From NCBI RefSeq assembly GCF_001418495.1, contig NZ_LIQY01000014.1, positions 1 through 40,227 of the forward strand: a stretch of DNA of 40,227 nucleotides, read 5' to 3'. The position numbers and the translations under genes were made by a program. This document shows, in pieces, positions 9,045-17,124 of this stretch (positions within the stretch are counted from its first letter, which is position 1; the number at the start of each line of letters is the position of its first letter). Source of the DNA: Streptomyces pathocidini (GTDB lineage: Bacteria > Actinomycetota > Actinomycetes > Streptomycetales > Streptomycetaceae). The notes below the pieces were generated by a model. The model worked only from the letters and a program-made list of their open reading frames with translations. It made no database searches and was not told where the DNA came from.

Positions 9045-11173
9045 CAGGTGCGCCCGAACCGCTGGACCGGCTGCACCCCGGGGTCGTACACCACATCGTC
9101 AACACCCTGGGGTGGCCTGGTCTTCGCCCGCTCCAAGAAGAGGCAATCGAACCGCTACTGGACGGTGCGGATGCAGTACTGCTGGCACCGACGGCGGGTG
9201 GAAAAACCGAGGCAGCATCCTTCCCTCTGCTGTCCAGGATGGCTGCGGAGAACTGGACAGGGACCTCAGTCCTCTACGTATGCCCACTCAAAGCACTGCT
9301 CAACAACCTCCTGCCCCGTCTGGATACTTACACCTCATGGCTGGGCCGGACCGCAGCGCTGTGGCACGGGGATCTCTCACAGCCACGGCGCAAGCGGATC
9401 CTGCGGGATCGGCCGGACATCCTGCTGACTACGCCAGAATCGCTGGAAGCGATGCTGGTCAGCGCCAATGTCGACCATCGGGCCTTCTTCTCCGGACTGC
9501 GGGCCGTCGTCGTCGATGAGGTGCATGCCTTCGCCGGTGATGACCGGGGCTGGCAGCTGCTGGCCGTGTTCGAGCGGCTCGAACGAGTCGTCGGTCGGTC
9601 AGTACAGCGGGTCGGGCTCTCCGCGACGGTGGGCAATCCTGAACAGCTGCTCGCCTGGTTGCAGGGCTCGGGGCGCGACAATCGCGCGGCTTACGTTGTT
9701 GCCCCGCATCTGCGCGAGGAGAATCCAATCCTGCCGCCCCCCGGCGAGATCCAGCTCGACTACGTGGGATCACTGGAGAATGCGGCGACAGTGATCACCT
9801 CCCTGCACCGTGGGGAGAAGCGGCTGGTGTTCTGCGAATCGCGTCGGCAGGTCGAAATGCTCGGCGAGAGGCTACGGGCCAAGGGGGTGACCACATTCCT
9901 CTCGCATGCGTCTCTCTCAATGGATGAGCGGAGGCGGGCAGAAGAGGCCTTCGCCGATGCGCGAGACTGTGTGATCGTCTCCACCAGCACACTGGAACTC
10001 GGCATCGACGTGGGCGACTTGGATCGCGTCATCCAGATTGACGCACCCAGCACCGTGGCCTCCTTCCTCCAGCGGCTCGGTCGTACCGGTCGGCGCTCAG
10101 GTTCCACTCGTAATTGTCTCTTCCTTGCCATCGACGAGCACGGTCTGCTCGGCGCGGCAGCTCTGCTCCTGCTGTGGTCACGTGGCTGGGTCGAGCCGGT
10201 GATGGCCCCACCGGAACCCCGGCACATCGTCGCCCAGCAAGTGCTGGCTCTCTGCCTGCAGGAACATCGGGTCGGAGACCGGCTCTGGCAGGAGTGGTGG
10301 GGTGGGCTCGGCCCTTTCGGTCCCTCCGCCGAACCCATAGTGCGCCATCTGATCGAGGAGGGGTTCCTGAAGCGGGACGGCGGAATGCTGTTCATCGGCC
10401 CTGAGGCCGAACGCCACTTCGGTTACCGGCATTTCATGGATCTCACTGCGGTCTTCACTGCCTCACCGGAGTTCACTGTGCTGGCGGGCCGTAGCGAGAT
10501 CGGCACCACCAACCCGGCGCTGCTGACGGAGGAAGTTGTCGGGCCCAGGCGGCTGCTCCTCGCCGGACGGAGCTGGCAGGTGACGTACATCGACTGGTCC
10601 CGACGGCGGTGCTTCGTCAAGCTGGTCGAGAGCGGCGGCAAGGCACGGTGGGGCGGAGTCGGATCCGGCCGTTCCGCCTCGTACGAGTTGACCCGCTCCG
10701 CCCGGGAGGTCCTCCTCAGCACCGATCCGCCAGTCGCTTTGACCCGTCGTGCTCAAGCCGCCCTCGCTCGGGCTCGCGACAACGGTGCGGAGTTGGTGCA
10801 CCCTGCCGGGACAGTTGTTATCCGCGGTGGTCGGGACACAAACGTGCGTTGGTGGACTTGGGCCGGCTATCGGGCCAACGTCACCCTGGCTGCCACGCTC
10901 TCGGGCATTGCCGACCCTCTCCAGCGCCCTACAGACACATACATCCGGCTCCGCGAAGACTTGACTCCGGACGAGTGGAATCGAGCCAAGGCCGAGGCAA
11001 TAGATCAGCTCTGCCTCCCCGCCGTCAACACGCGCGCTCTCCATGGGCTCAAGTTCAGCGCCGCGCTTCCTCAACGGCTTGCGGAGGCCACACTCGCCGC
11101 GCGTCTCGCGGATCTCGATGGCGCATCGGCTGCACTCAAGGAAACCTCGAGGTTCGTGTCCGCAGGCGATTGA
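9041..11173 (+). CDS. brxHI: BREX-2 Lhr-like DEAD/DEAH helicase BrxHI
   Basis: A superfamily 2 helicase of 710 residues. Motif I APTAGGKT is at residues 50-57, motif II DEVH at 159-162, motif III-like GLSATVGN near 192, and motif VI QRLGRTGRRSG near 344-354, preceded by the ELGIDVGD segment typical of Lhr-type helicases. A C-terminal accessory region of about 300 residues follows. In type 2 BREX the brxHI helicase is the last core gene after brxD, as here. The GTG start overlaps the brxD stop by four bases. No terminator hairpin is evident in the 33 bases before the convergent ATPase gene. Confidence 0.88.
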   Translation: MTGAPEPLDRLHPGVVHHIVNTLGWPGLRPLQEEAIEPLLDGADAVLLAPTAGGKTEAASFPLLSRMAAENWTGTSVLYVCPLKALLNNLLPRLDTYTSWLGRTAALWHGDLSQPRRKRILRDRPDILLTTPESLEAMLVSANVDHRAFFSGLRAVVVDEVHAFAGDDRGWQLLAVFERLERVVGRSVQRVGLSATVGNPEQLLAWLQGSGRDNRAAYVVAPHLREENPILPPPGEIQLDYVGSLENAATVITSLHRGEKRLVFCESRRQVEMLGERLRAKGVTTFLSHASLSMDERRRAEEAFADARDCVIVSTSTLELGIDVGDLDRVIQIDAPSTVASFLQRLGRTGRRSGSTRNCLFLAIDEHGLLGAAALLLLWSRGWVEPVMAPPEPRHIVAQQVLALCLQEHRVGDRLWQEWWGGLGPFGPSAEPIVRHLIEEGFLKRDGGMLFIGPEAERHFGYRHFMDLTAVFTASPEFTVLAGRSEIGTTNPALLTEEVVGPRRLLLAGRSWQVTYIDWSRRRCFVKLVESGGKARWGGVGSGRSASYELTRSAREVLLSTDPPVALTRRAQAALARARDNGAELVHPAGTVVIRGGRDTNVRWWTWAGYRANVTLAATLSGIADPLQRPTDTYIRLREDLTPDEWNRAKAEAIDQLCLPAVNTRALHGLKFSAALPQRLAEATLAARLADLDGASAALKETSRFVSAGD

Positions 11174-11206
11174 GGTTCGTCGTTGGCATCGCGGCAGGAG
11201 TGATAG

Positions 11207-12709
11207 CTACCCGACCCCGTAGAGAGTCGCGAGATCAACCAGGAGCAGATCTTCGCGGCCGGCCGCGGACTCGATCAGGTCCGGGTAGAACCCGTGCAGG
11301 GAGAACAGGGCCAGGGTGGTACTCGTGGTGTCGTAGCCCTGGTCGGTGAGCAGGGTGCGGATGCGTTCCAGGCGTTGCAGGTCGCCGGTGCCGCGGCGGG
11401 CGGCGGTGGCCTTGGCCTCGCCAAGGAGGGCGATCCGGACGCGGGGGGCCTGCGGGCGCTCGCCCAGGGCAAGGGCGATGACGTCGACCTCGTGCTTGGT
11501 GCGGGCCGCGGGGTCCGCCACTTCGGTGGTACCGACCGGACCGGGCAGGCCATCGGGAAGCAGGGTGTGGGCGTATTGGCGGGTGAAGGCCCGAGCGAGG
11601 TCCTCGAAGTGAGGACCGAGGATCTTGGAGTTGAAGGTCGGCGCGGCGGCCTGCCACGCCTCTTCGGCGAAACCCTGCTCGACGATGGCCGCCTGCGGCA
11701 GGGTGATCAGCTGGTTGAAGCGGATGATGGGGTCGGCCAGGGTGATGACGGGGTGGCGGGGACGCAGGATGTCCTGCTCGCGCTGGATGTAGCTGGTGGA
11801 CTCAAGGACGTCGAGCGGGTGGGTGACTGCGTTGCGCTGTCGTTCCAGGGCAGCGCCGATCTTGGTGGGGGTGCTGGCGCCCTGGGCGATCGCCGTGAGG
11901 ATGTCGTAGTAGAGGGTGTGCTGGGTGATCCTCGGATCCTCGCGCAGCAGATACTCCGTCTCCGTGCGCGAGTACACCGCCCGCCCCGGGTCCAGGAGCG
12001 TCCGCGTAAGCCAGGAGGCGAAGCCGTCGTTCGGGTGCGGGCGGGCCGCCACCGGCCGGTAACCGGGAGCGCCACCGAGGACGGCGTGCACCTGGAGGGC
12101 GACCAGTGGGTTGTCGATCTGCCAGAACGCACGGCTGGCCCGGTAGTCGAAGGCCCCCAGCCTCAGATCGATCACCGCACGGCCGCGCAACGGTTTCGTT
12201 CCTGACAGCAGTTCGTGCATGACGCTCATCGCGGACCCGCACAGGATCACCCGCGCTCCGGGTCCGGCCTCGGTGCCCCGCTGGCGCTCGTCATAGAGCT
12301 GCTGCAGCAGGCCAGGGATCTCAGGAGAGTGCTGAAGGAGATACGGCAACTCGTCGATCACCAGCAGCGGAGTCTGCGAACGCGCGGTGACATCAAGGGC
12401 GTTGGACAGAACCTCACGCCAGTCGGTCAACCGCAGCGTGCCGGGCCGCAGACCCGCGTGGGTCGCGATGGCGTCGCTGAACCGCTGGATCGCCGGCAGC
12501 CGCCCTTCCTCCCGCACCGCGGTGACGTACAGCCCCCCGACCCGCTCCGACAGCGCCTGCAGAAGATACGACTTCCCGTGCCGCCTGCGCCCCGACATGA
12601 TCCCCAGACGCATCGCCGGATCCGGGTCCGTGACGAACTCGGTGAGCAGACCCCACTCACGATCACGGTCGACCACGTCCTCGGGCTTGGCAAGCATGCT
12701 CTCGTGCAC
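11207..12709 (-). CDS. AAA-type ATPase with DUF234/PD-(D/E)XK-like C-terminus
   Basis: A 500-residue protein of the archaeal-ATPase/DUF234 type. The N-terminal ATPase domain has Walker A GRRRHGKS, Walker B LLVIDELPYLL and a sensor segment RVILCGSAMSVM. The C-terminal part carries E407-V-D409 and G-E431-A-K433, the D...ExK spacing of PD-(D/E)XK nucleases, to which DUF234 is usually related. I chose GTG 12709 because GGAGAG sits 5 bases upstream; ATG 12697 is an alternative without a good site. The gene is convergent with the BREX operon and ends 33 bases from it. Its function is not established. A defence, toxin-like or DNA-processing role is inference from the fold and neighbourhood. Confidence 0.78.
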   Translation of the reverse strand: MHESMLAKPEDVVDRDREWGLLTEFVTDPDPAMRLGIMSGRRRHGKSYLLQALSERVGGLYVTAVREEGRLPAIQRFSDAIATHAGLRPGTLRLTDWREVLSNALDVTARSQTPLLVIDELPYLLQHSPEIPGLLQQLYDERQRGTEAGPGARVILCGSAMSVMHELLSGTKPLRGRAVIDLRLGAFDYRASRAFWQIDNPLVALQVHAVLGGAPGYRPVAARPHPNDGFASWLTRTLLDPGRAVYSRTETEYLLREDPRITQHTLYYDILTAIAQGASTPTKIGAALERQRNAVTHPLDVLESTSYIQREQDILRPRHPVITLADPIIRFNQLITLPQAAIVEQGFAEEAWQAAAPTFNSKILGPHFEDLARAFTRQYAHTLLPDGLPGPVGTTEVADPAARTKHEVDVIALALGERPQAPRVRIALLGEAKATAARRGTGDLQRLERIRTLLTDQGYDTTSTTLALFSLHGFYPDLIESAAGREDLLLVDLATLYGVG

Positions 12710-12960
12710 CAGAACTCTCCACCAGCCTAGATCGACCACGACGTGTCTAAGTCTACCTGGACAGAATCCGTCCAGCTTGACTTTCGCGGGCGAGAGGGGT
12801 CGGGAGAGTTCGACTTGCTGGATATCGCAAAAACACAGATCGAGCCCCGCCGGCGCTCCTGCTGAACCGCAGGGTAAGCGGCGATTCCCCACCGGCTGCA
12901 GGATCGCGACGCACTCCAAAGCGTCATCAGGAACACGTCACCGCTTGGGCTTCGGCGTGG
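12710..12960. other. Intergenic spacer between ATPase and lipoprotein genes
   Basis: This 251-base spacer has no convincing gene. It contains the upstream region of the minus-strand ATPase. A short inverted repeat, CTGGAC-7-GTCCAG, spans 12757-12775, about 50 bases upstream of the ATPase start, and could be an operator. The lipoprotein gene ends at 12961, and I saw no strong terminator after it. Small reading frames here look like non-coding shadows. Confidence 0.4.
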
Positions 12961-13272
12961 TCAGCCGGCGTCGATGATGTTGCCCTTCTTGTCGAGCGTG
13001 TGGGTGTTCCAGTACTTGTCCCACTTGTCGTCCACCTGCCGCGGGACCTTGCCCTCGGGGTAGCGCGCGAATCCCGCTGGAGGCTGTTCGCCGTTCGAGA
13101 CGCACGCAGAGCCGGTGCCGCCCACGCTCAGAACGGGGTACTCGCCCTCGGAGCAGACGTCCTCGCGGTACCCGGCGCACGCGGTGAGCGTTACGAGCGC
13201 GACCGCACTGGCGAGAACACCGGAGGCGACGCGAGTGACTGCGGTACGAAACGGCCTGCGGATCATGGACAC
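12961..13272 (-). CDS. SCO0607-type small lipoprotein
   Basis: A 103-residue secreted lipoprotein of unknown function. The N-terminus has a basic stretch (MIRRPFRTAVTR), a hydrophobic segment and the lipobox LTAC, so the mature protein should be anchored to the outer face of the membrane at that Cys. The mature part has a second and third Cys (C-SEGEYPVLSVGGTGSAC), which could form a disulfide, and a conserved-looking YPEGKVP...DKWDKYWNTHTLD block that I recognise from the Streptomyces SCO0607 family. I chose GTG 13272 because GGAG lies 8 bases upstream; ATG 13266 two codons later is nearly equivalent. It is monocistronic and divergent from the terpene synthase gene. Confidence 0.75.
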   Translation of the reverse strand: MSMIRRPFRTAVTRVASGVLASAVALVTLTACAGYREDVCSEGEYPVLSVGGTGSACVSNGEQPPAGFARYPEGKVPRQVDDKWDKYWNTHTLDKKGNIIDAG

Positions 13273-13337
13273 GGTTGTCTCCAGTCGTCGGTCGTCGGGC
13301 CCGCCTCCACTCTCTTCGTTTCCGGGCCGCGCCGTCA

Positions 13338-13353
13338 TGAGTAGGAGTACTCA
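13338..13353. promoter_or_regulatory. Inverted repeat TGAGTA-4-TACTCA, possible operator or promoter
   Basis: A perfect 6-base inverted repeat with a 4-base spacer, TGAGTAGGAGTACTCA, lies 66 bases upstream of the lipoprotein GTG. Its position suits a regulator site or promoter element for the minus-strand gene. The symmetry is seen directly; the binding factor is unknown. Confidence 0.45.
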
Positions 13354-13542
13354 CCCGACGCTGTCCCGATACGCAACATGCAGTCGGCACGGCCACGAAC
13401 GCCGAACACAACCCCGCGCCGACCCCGCGCCGGCGCCGCGCCTCCCGCCACAAGACGTCCACAACTGCGCAAGCGTTCAACGCGTTCACGCATTGCCCTG
13501 CCGCGACCAATTCCCGTCCGGTAGTGGTCGTGGCTCACTAAA

Positions 13543-13555
13543 AAGAAGGCTTCTT
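13543..13555. promoter_or_regulatory. 13-base palindrome AAGAAGGCTTCTT upstream of the terpene synthase
   Basis: A perfect palindrome with one central base sits 15 bases before the GGAGGG ribosome binding site of the terpene synthase gene. It is unusually AT-rich for this genome, which suggests a protein-binding site or a short hairpin in the leader. A TAGTG/CACTA pair directly precedes it. Confidence 0.45.
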
Positions 13556-13582
13556 ACAGCGCGGAGTCCCGGAGGGATACTC

Positions 13583-14587
13583 GTGGATCTCCTTGTCCCT
13601 CCCTTCGTCACGCCCCACACCCCGCGCATCAACCCCCACGCTTCGCTGGCGCGCGACCACCTCAAGGCATGGTCGCGGCAGATCGGCATGGTTCCCGACG
13701 GCCCTGAAGGCGATCGCTTCGATGGAGTGCTCCTGGACCGCCTCGCCGCCTGGGCCTACCCCTACGCCAGTCAGGACAAGATCCTGCTCATGGCCGACTG
13801 GATGGGCTGGTTCTTCGCCTTCGACGACATCCTCGACAACACCGACGAAGGCCGGGACCAGGAATTTGCCGCCTTCGTCGCGGACACCATCAACTCCGTC
13901 CACAACTCCGCCCCACCACCGCGCCATGATCCGGATGTCGAGCCCTACCGCGTCGCCATGAAGGACCTCTGGACCCGCACGACCACCGACATGCCGCGGT
14001 CATGGTGCCGGCGCCTGGCCACCGACCTCATGGAATACCTCAACTCCTATCGCACGCAGGCTCTTGTCAACGCCCATCTGGCAGCTCTGAGCGAGGATTT
14101 CTACCGCGCGCACCGCCTTGCTTCCAGTGCCGTTCTCGTTTCACTTGACATAGGTGAGGCCGCGACGGGCCATCCCCTGTCCGAGACACTGCTCGTCCAC
14201 CCTTACGTCCGTGTCGCACGGGAGGCCGCGAACAACGTCGTCTCCTGGGTCAACGACCTCTACTCGGCGCCCAAGGAGCTGGGCCTTGGCGACCTGTGCA
14301 ATTACGTGGCCGTATTGCAGCGGCAGTACGGCTGCTCGTCCAACGAGGCCACTGAGCGGGTTGCCGCTCAAGTCACCCAGCAGACCGAGCGTTTCCTCCA
14401 AGCCGAGGACAGCATCCACGCTTACCTCATCCCCCATGTGGCGCCCCCCGAGCGGCAGGCCCTCCGCCTGATGCTGGAGGGTCTCGCGTGCTGGATGAAC
14501 GGCAACTCGGCCTGGTCCGCGGAGACCGCCCGGTACCGGGTCCGGCACGTCGCAAACCCCTCGGCCGGCCCCAAGGAGCTTCCATGA
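13583..14587 (+). CDS. Class I terpene synthase (sesquiterpene-type cyclase)
   Basis: A 334-residue class I terpene cyclase that would ionise a linear prenyl diphosphate, probably farnesyl diphosphate. The aspartate-rich motif DDILD is at residues 81-85, preceded by FFAF, and the NSE triad is NDLYSAPKE at 224-232 (N224, S228, E232). An RY pair lies near the C-terminus (ETARYR). Length and motifs match bacterial sesquiterpene synthases such as the epi-isozizaene and pentalenene enzymes, but the product cannot be read from sequence. The start is GTG 13583 with GGAGGG six bases upstream. Its TGA overlaps the ATG of the P450, so the two form a coupled cyclase-oxygenase pair. Confidence 0.88.
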   Translation: MDLLVPPFVTPHTPRINPHASLARDHLKAWSRQIGMVPDGPEGDRFDGVLLDRLAAWAYPYASQDKILLMADWMGWFFAFDDILDNTDEGRDQEFAAFVADTINSVHNSAPPPRHDPDVEPYRVAMKDLWTRTTTDMPRSWCRRLATDLMEYLNSYRTQALVNAHLAALSEDFYRAHRLASSAVLVSLDIGEAATGHPLSETLLVHPYVRVAREAANNVVSWVNDLYSAPKELGLGDLCNYVAVLQRQYGCSSNEATERVAAQVTQQTERFLQAEDSIHAYLIPHVAPPERQALRLMLEGLACWMNGNSAWSAETARYRVRHVANPSAGPKELP

Positions 14588-15927
14588 CCGCCATCCCCAC
14601 CGCCCCTGGCAAGCTCCCCCTCCTCGGCCACGCCCTCCAGCTGTGGCGACGGCCTCTGGAGTTCCTGGACTCCCTCACCGCCTACGACAAACTGGTAGCC
14701 GTCCACCTCGGCCGCACACCCACGTACGTCCTCGCAAGCCCGGAGCTGGTGCACCGGGTCCTGGTCACCGACGCGGCCCGGTACGCCAAGGGCCGCTCTT
14801 TCGAGAAACTGCACGACTACCTCGGCCAGGGCCTGGCCACTTCCGAAGGCCCGTTGCACCTACGGCAGCGGCGGATGATGCAGCCCGCCTTCCACCACCA
14901 TCAGATCGCCCAGTACGTCCGCACCATGGCGCGCCTCGCCGACGAGCGCGCCTCGTCCTGGCAGTCCGGCCAAGTCATCGACGTCACGAGGGAGATGCAG
15001 GATCTCTCCCTCGCCGTGGTCACCGCCACCCTGTTCTCCGCCGAGCTCGACGACGACCTCTCCGTCGACATCCACCACGCCATACCCGTTGTCCTACGGG
15101 GCATGTACACGCGCGTCCTCGACCCCACCGGCCTGTGGCGCAGGGTCCCCACTCCTGGCAACCGGCGGCTGGCGGACGCGAACCGGCGACTGCGTGCCGC
15201 CATCGACCACCTGATCCGCACCCGGCGTCGAAACCCTCTGGCCAACCATCACGACGTGTTGTCGATGCTGCTGCGGGCCCAGGATGACGACAGCGGCGAG
15301 ACCATGACCGACCAACAGGTCCACGATGAACTGATCACCCTGCTGGTGGCGGGCACGGACACCGCCGCCGGGGGCTTGGCCTGGCTCTTCCACGAACTCG
15401 GGCAGAACCCGGCCGTCGACCGGGAACTCCACCGGGAACTGCGGGAAACGCTCGTCGGCCCCCTCGACCCCGATGTCCTGCGCCGGCTCCAGTACACCCG
15501 CCGGGTGATCGATGAGGCTCTGCGGATGCGCAACCCCGGAGGCATCACGATCAGACGCGCCGTCGACGACGTCGAATTGGCCGGCCACCACTTCCCCGGC
15601 GGAACCGAGTTCATCTTCAGCGCCCTCGTACTGCACCGCAATCCGCGGTACTTTCCCGACCCCGTACGGTTCGACCCCGACCGCTGGCTGCCCGGCCATC
15701 CGCCGGTTTCCCGCGGATCATTCGTACCCTTCGGCGCGGGAAGCCACATGTGCATCGGGGATTCCTACGCCCGCACGGAGATGGCGACCGTAGTCGCCAC
15801 CATCGCGAACCGCTGGCGCCTGGAACCCCTGCCCGACGTCCAGGTGCGGGGCGTCATGACCTCCACCAACAACCCCGGCGACCTCCGGATGCGGCTACGG
15901 CAACGCGAGGAGCCCGAACGAACCTGA
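14584..15927 (+). CDS. Cytochrome P450, terpene-tailoring
   Basis: A 447-residue P450 coupled to the terpene synthase through an ATGA overlap. It has the oxygen-activating I-helix AGTDT, the K-helix ExxR as EALR, and the heme loop FGAGSHMCIG with ligand Cys390. The N-terminal PGKLPLLGHALQLWRRPLEF and the RGMYTR...PTPGNRR segment resemble Streptomyces sesquiterpene P450s such as CYP170 and CYP183. Its likely role is oxidation of the neighbouring cyclase's hydrocarbon. No ferredoxin or ferredoxin reductase gene is adjacent, so electrons must come from elsewhere in the genome. Confidence 0.88.
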   Translation: MTAIPTAPGKLPLLGHALQLWRRPLEFLDSLTAYDKLVAVHLGRTPTYVLASPELVHRVLVTDAARYAKGRSFEKLHDYLGQGLATSEGPLHLRQRRMMQPAFHHHQIAQYVRTMARLADERASSWQSGQVIDVTREMQDLSLAVVTATLFSAELDDDLSVDIHHAIPVVLRGMYTRVLDPTGLWRRVPTPGNRRLADANRRLRAAIDHLIRTRRRNPLANHHDVLSMLLRAQDDDSGETMTDQQVHDELITLLVAGTDTAAGGLAWLFHELGQNPAVDRELHRELRETLVGPLDPDVLRRLQYTRRVIDEALRMRNPGGITIRRAVDDVELAGHHFPGGTEFIFSALVLHRNPRYFPDPVRFDPDRWLPGHPPVSRGSFVPFGAGSHMCIGDSYARTEMATVVATIANRWRLEPLPDVQVRGVMTSTNNPGDLRMRLRQREEPERT

Positions 15928-15942
15928 CTCACAGGGACGGTA

Positions 15943-15965
15943 AGGGCCTGTCCAGCAGACGCCCT
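15943..15965 (+). terminator. Possible terminator hairpin after the P450
   Basis: AGGGC and GCCCT form a stem 16 bases after the P450 stop, with an inner GTC/GAC pairing. There is no T-run, as is common in Streptomyces. The left arm could alternatively be part of an IS-like element end. Confidence 0.35.
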
Positions 15966-16055
15966 CGTCGACCAGCGCCGACCGGATGCATCCATTCAAC
16001 GGCCGATCTTGGTTGTTGAGAGCGCGCCTCCCAGAAGCTCGCTGTCGGACTGCCG

Positions 16056-16124
16056 ACACATCGAAGCTCCGGTTCGGCAGGGCGAATTGAGACGTCACCA
16101 TATCCAACCGGAGCTTCGATGCGT
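16056..16124. repeat. Long inverted repeat between convergent operons
   Basis: Arms 16056-16074 and 16106-16124 are complementary at 18 of 19 positions, with a perfect 16-base core CATCGAAGCTCCGGTT. The loop is 31 bases. It lies between the end of the terpene operon and the end of the long minus-strand operon, so it may act as a two-way terminator. It may instead be a remnant of a mobile element. The rest of 15928-16176 shows no convincing gene. Confidence 0.6.
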
Positions 16125-16176
16125 ACGAGACGGGCGAAGCAGCAGCAGTCACACACTGACCTGCAACTTCACGGCG

Positions 16177-17109
16177 TTACCGGGACTTTGCAACAGCCCT
16201 GACCTCAACGGACAGTCCTTCGCGTAGTTCGGCGATATAACTAACCAATTCCCTTTTCGGTATCCAACCGAGCTCTCGCGCCTTAAGCGAGTCCGCACGG
16301 CTCCGCAGCCGTTCGCCGCGGCGTCGCGGAATCATCTCCACGACGCCGCCGAACATCCGCGCCACGTCGACGAGCCGATGCTCGACACCGCTGCCCAGCA
16401 GGTAACCGTCACCTTCACCCTTGGCCGCGCACACGAGGATGCCGTCGACAATGTCATCGACGTGTGTGAAATCGCGTGTCTGGGTGCCCGGTTCCACCAC
16501 CGTCAGCGGGCGGCCGGCCCTCAACTGTTCTTCGAAGATCCCGATGACCGTCGCATAGCGTCCGGTGGATATCTGTCGTGGGCCGTACACGTTGTAGAAG
16601 TACGTGATAACGAAGTCCAACCCGTACCAACTACCCATGTTGCGAATGTATTCGACGTTCTTCGCCTTGGTCCAGGCATACGGACTCAAGTTCTCGTCCT
16701 GTCCGCTGTTGCCGAACTTCGAGCTCGATCCCGCGTACACGAGTCGGGCACCGTGCTCGAGACAGAAACGGACGATCTCCTTGGTGCCCAGAAGGTTGGA
16801 CTCCCAGACCCGGTCGGGCTCATCGAAGGACTGCGCGATACGGGAGTACTCGCCCAGGTGGTAGACGGTGTGGGGAGAAACGACTTCATGGCGGCCCCAC
16901 AGCTCCACGATGTCGCTGGTACTTCCACTGAGATACGTGACGCGCTCATCCATCACATGATTGGCCGGACTCCCGGTGGCGTAGCTGTCGACCGACACGA
17001 TGCGGTCCTCAGGATGGGCGGAAAGTAGCCCGGGGATCAGATTCGCACCGATGAAACCGGCCCCGCCGGTCACTAGTATGACGCCCTCACGCACTGCGGT
17101 ACTCCCCAT
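16177..17109 (-). CDS. NAD-dependent epimerase/dehydratase (extended SDR)
   Basis: A 310-residue extended short-chain dehydrogenase of the UDP-glucose 4-epimerase type. The NAD-binding motif GGAGFIG is at residues 15-21, the catalytic YxxxK is Y144-A-W-T-K148, and GSSSKFGN lies upstream of it. It probably modifies a nucleotide sugar, perhaps the CDP-4-keto-6-deoxyglucose made by two genes of the same operon. It is the last gene of the unit, 15 bases after the oxygenase, with GAGG six bases before its ATG. Its last residues (VRAVAKSR) are encoded by an IS-end-like sequence, so the C-terminus may have been altered. The exact sugar substrate is unknown. Confidence 0.82.
   Translation of the reverse strand: MGSTAVREGVILVTGGAGFIGANLIPGLLSAHPEDRIVSVDSYATGSPANHVMDERVTYLSGSTSDIVELWGRHEVVSPHTVYHLGEYSRIAQSFDEPDRVWESNLLGTKEIVRFCLEHGARLVYAGSSSKFGNSGQDENLSPYAWTKAKNVEYIRNMGSWYGLDFVITYFYNVYGPRQISTGRYATVIGIFEEQLRAGRPLTVVEPGTQTRDFTHVDDIVDGILVCAAKGEGDGYLLGSGVEHRLVDVARMFGGVVEMIPRRRGERLRSRADSLKARELGWIPKRELVSYIAELREGLSVEVRAVAKSR
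16181..16202 (-). mobile_element. IS-end-like sequence, possible insertion-sequence remnant
   Basis: Read on the minus strand, the sequence GGGCTGTTGCAAAGTCCC resembles terminal inverted repeats of some insertion sequences (compare the GGCACTGTTGCAAA end of the IS6 family). No transposase is present. It supplies the last codons and stop of the epimerase gene. The resemblance is from memory and partial, so this is tentative. Confidence 0.35.
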
Positions 17110-17124
17110 TCCTTCCCTCAGTGG

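Larger units (their letters stand above)
13273..13582. other. 310-base divergent intergenic region
   Basis: This spacer separates the lipoprotein gene (minus) from the terpene synthase gene (plus) and must hold promoters for both. It contains two palindromic sites (13338-13353 and 13543-13555), an imperfect TAGTG...CACTA pair (13522-13540) beside the second site, and a direct repeat GCGTTCA at 13473-13479 and 13482-13488. I could not identify convincing -35/-10 pairs. No coding sequence is apparent. Confidence 0.5.

Noticed and set aside
1-11173. BREX type 1 or DISARM instead of BREX type 2
   Set aside because: The order PglX-PglY-PglZ-BrxD-helicase is that of type 2; no BrxA, BrxB, BrxC, BrxL or DrmABC homologue is seen.
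11294-12205. Long plus-strand open frame opposite the ATPase
   Set aside because: It is a shadow of the minus-strand ATPase, Gly/Val/Asp-rich with no domain, as often occurs opposite high-GC genes.
15895-16156. Small minus-strand open frames in the spacer between the P450 and the epimerase
   Set aside because: They overlap the P450 end and the inverted repeat, have no ribosome binding site and no recognisable domain; at best they are mobile-element debris.
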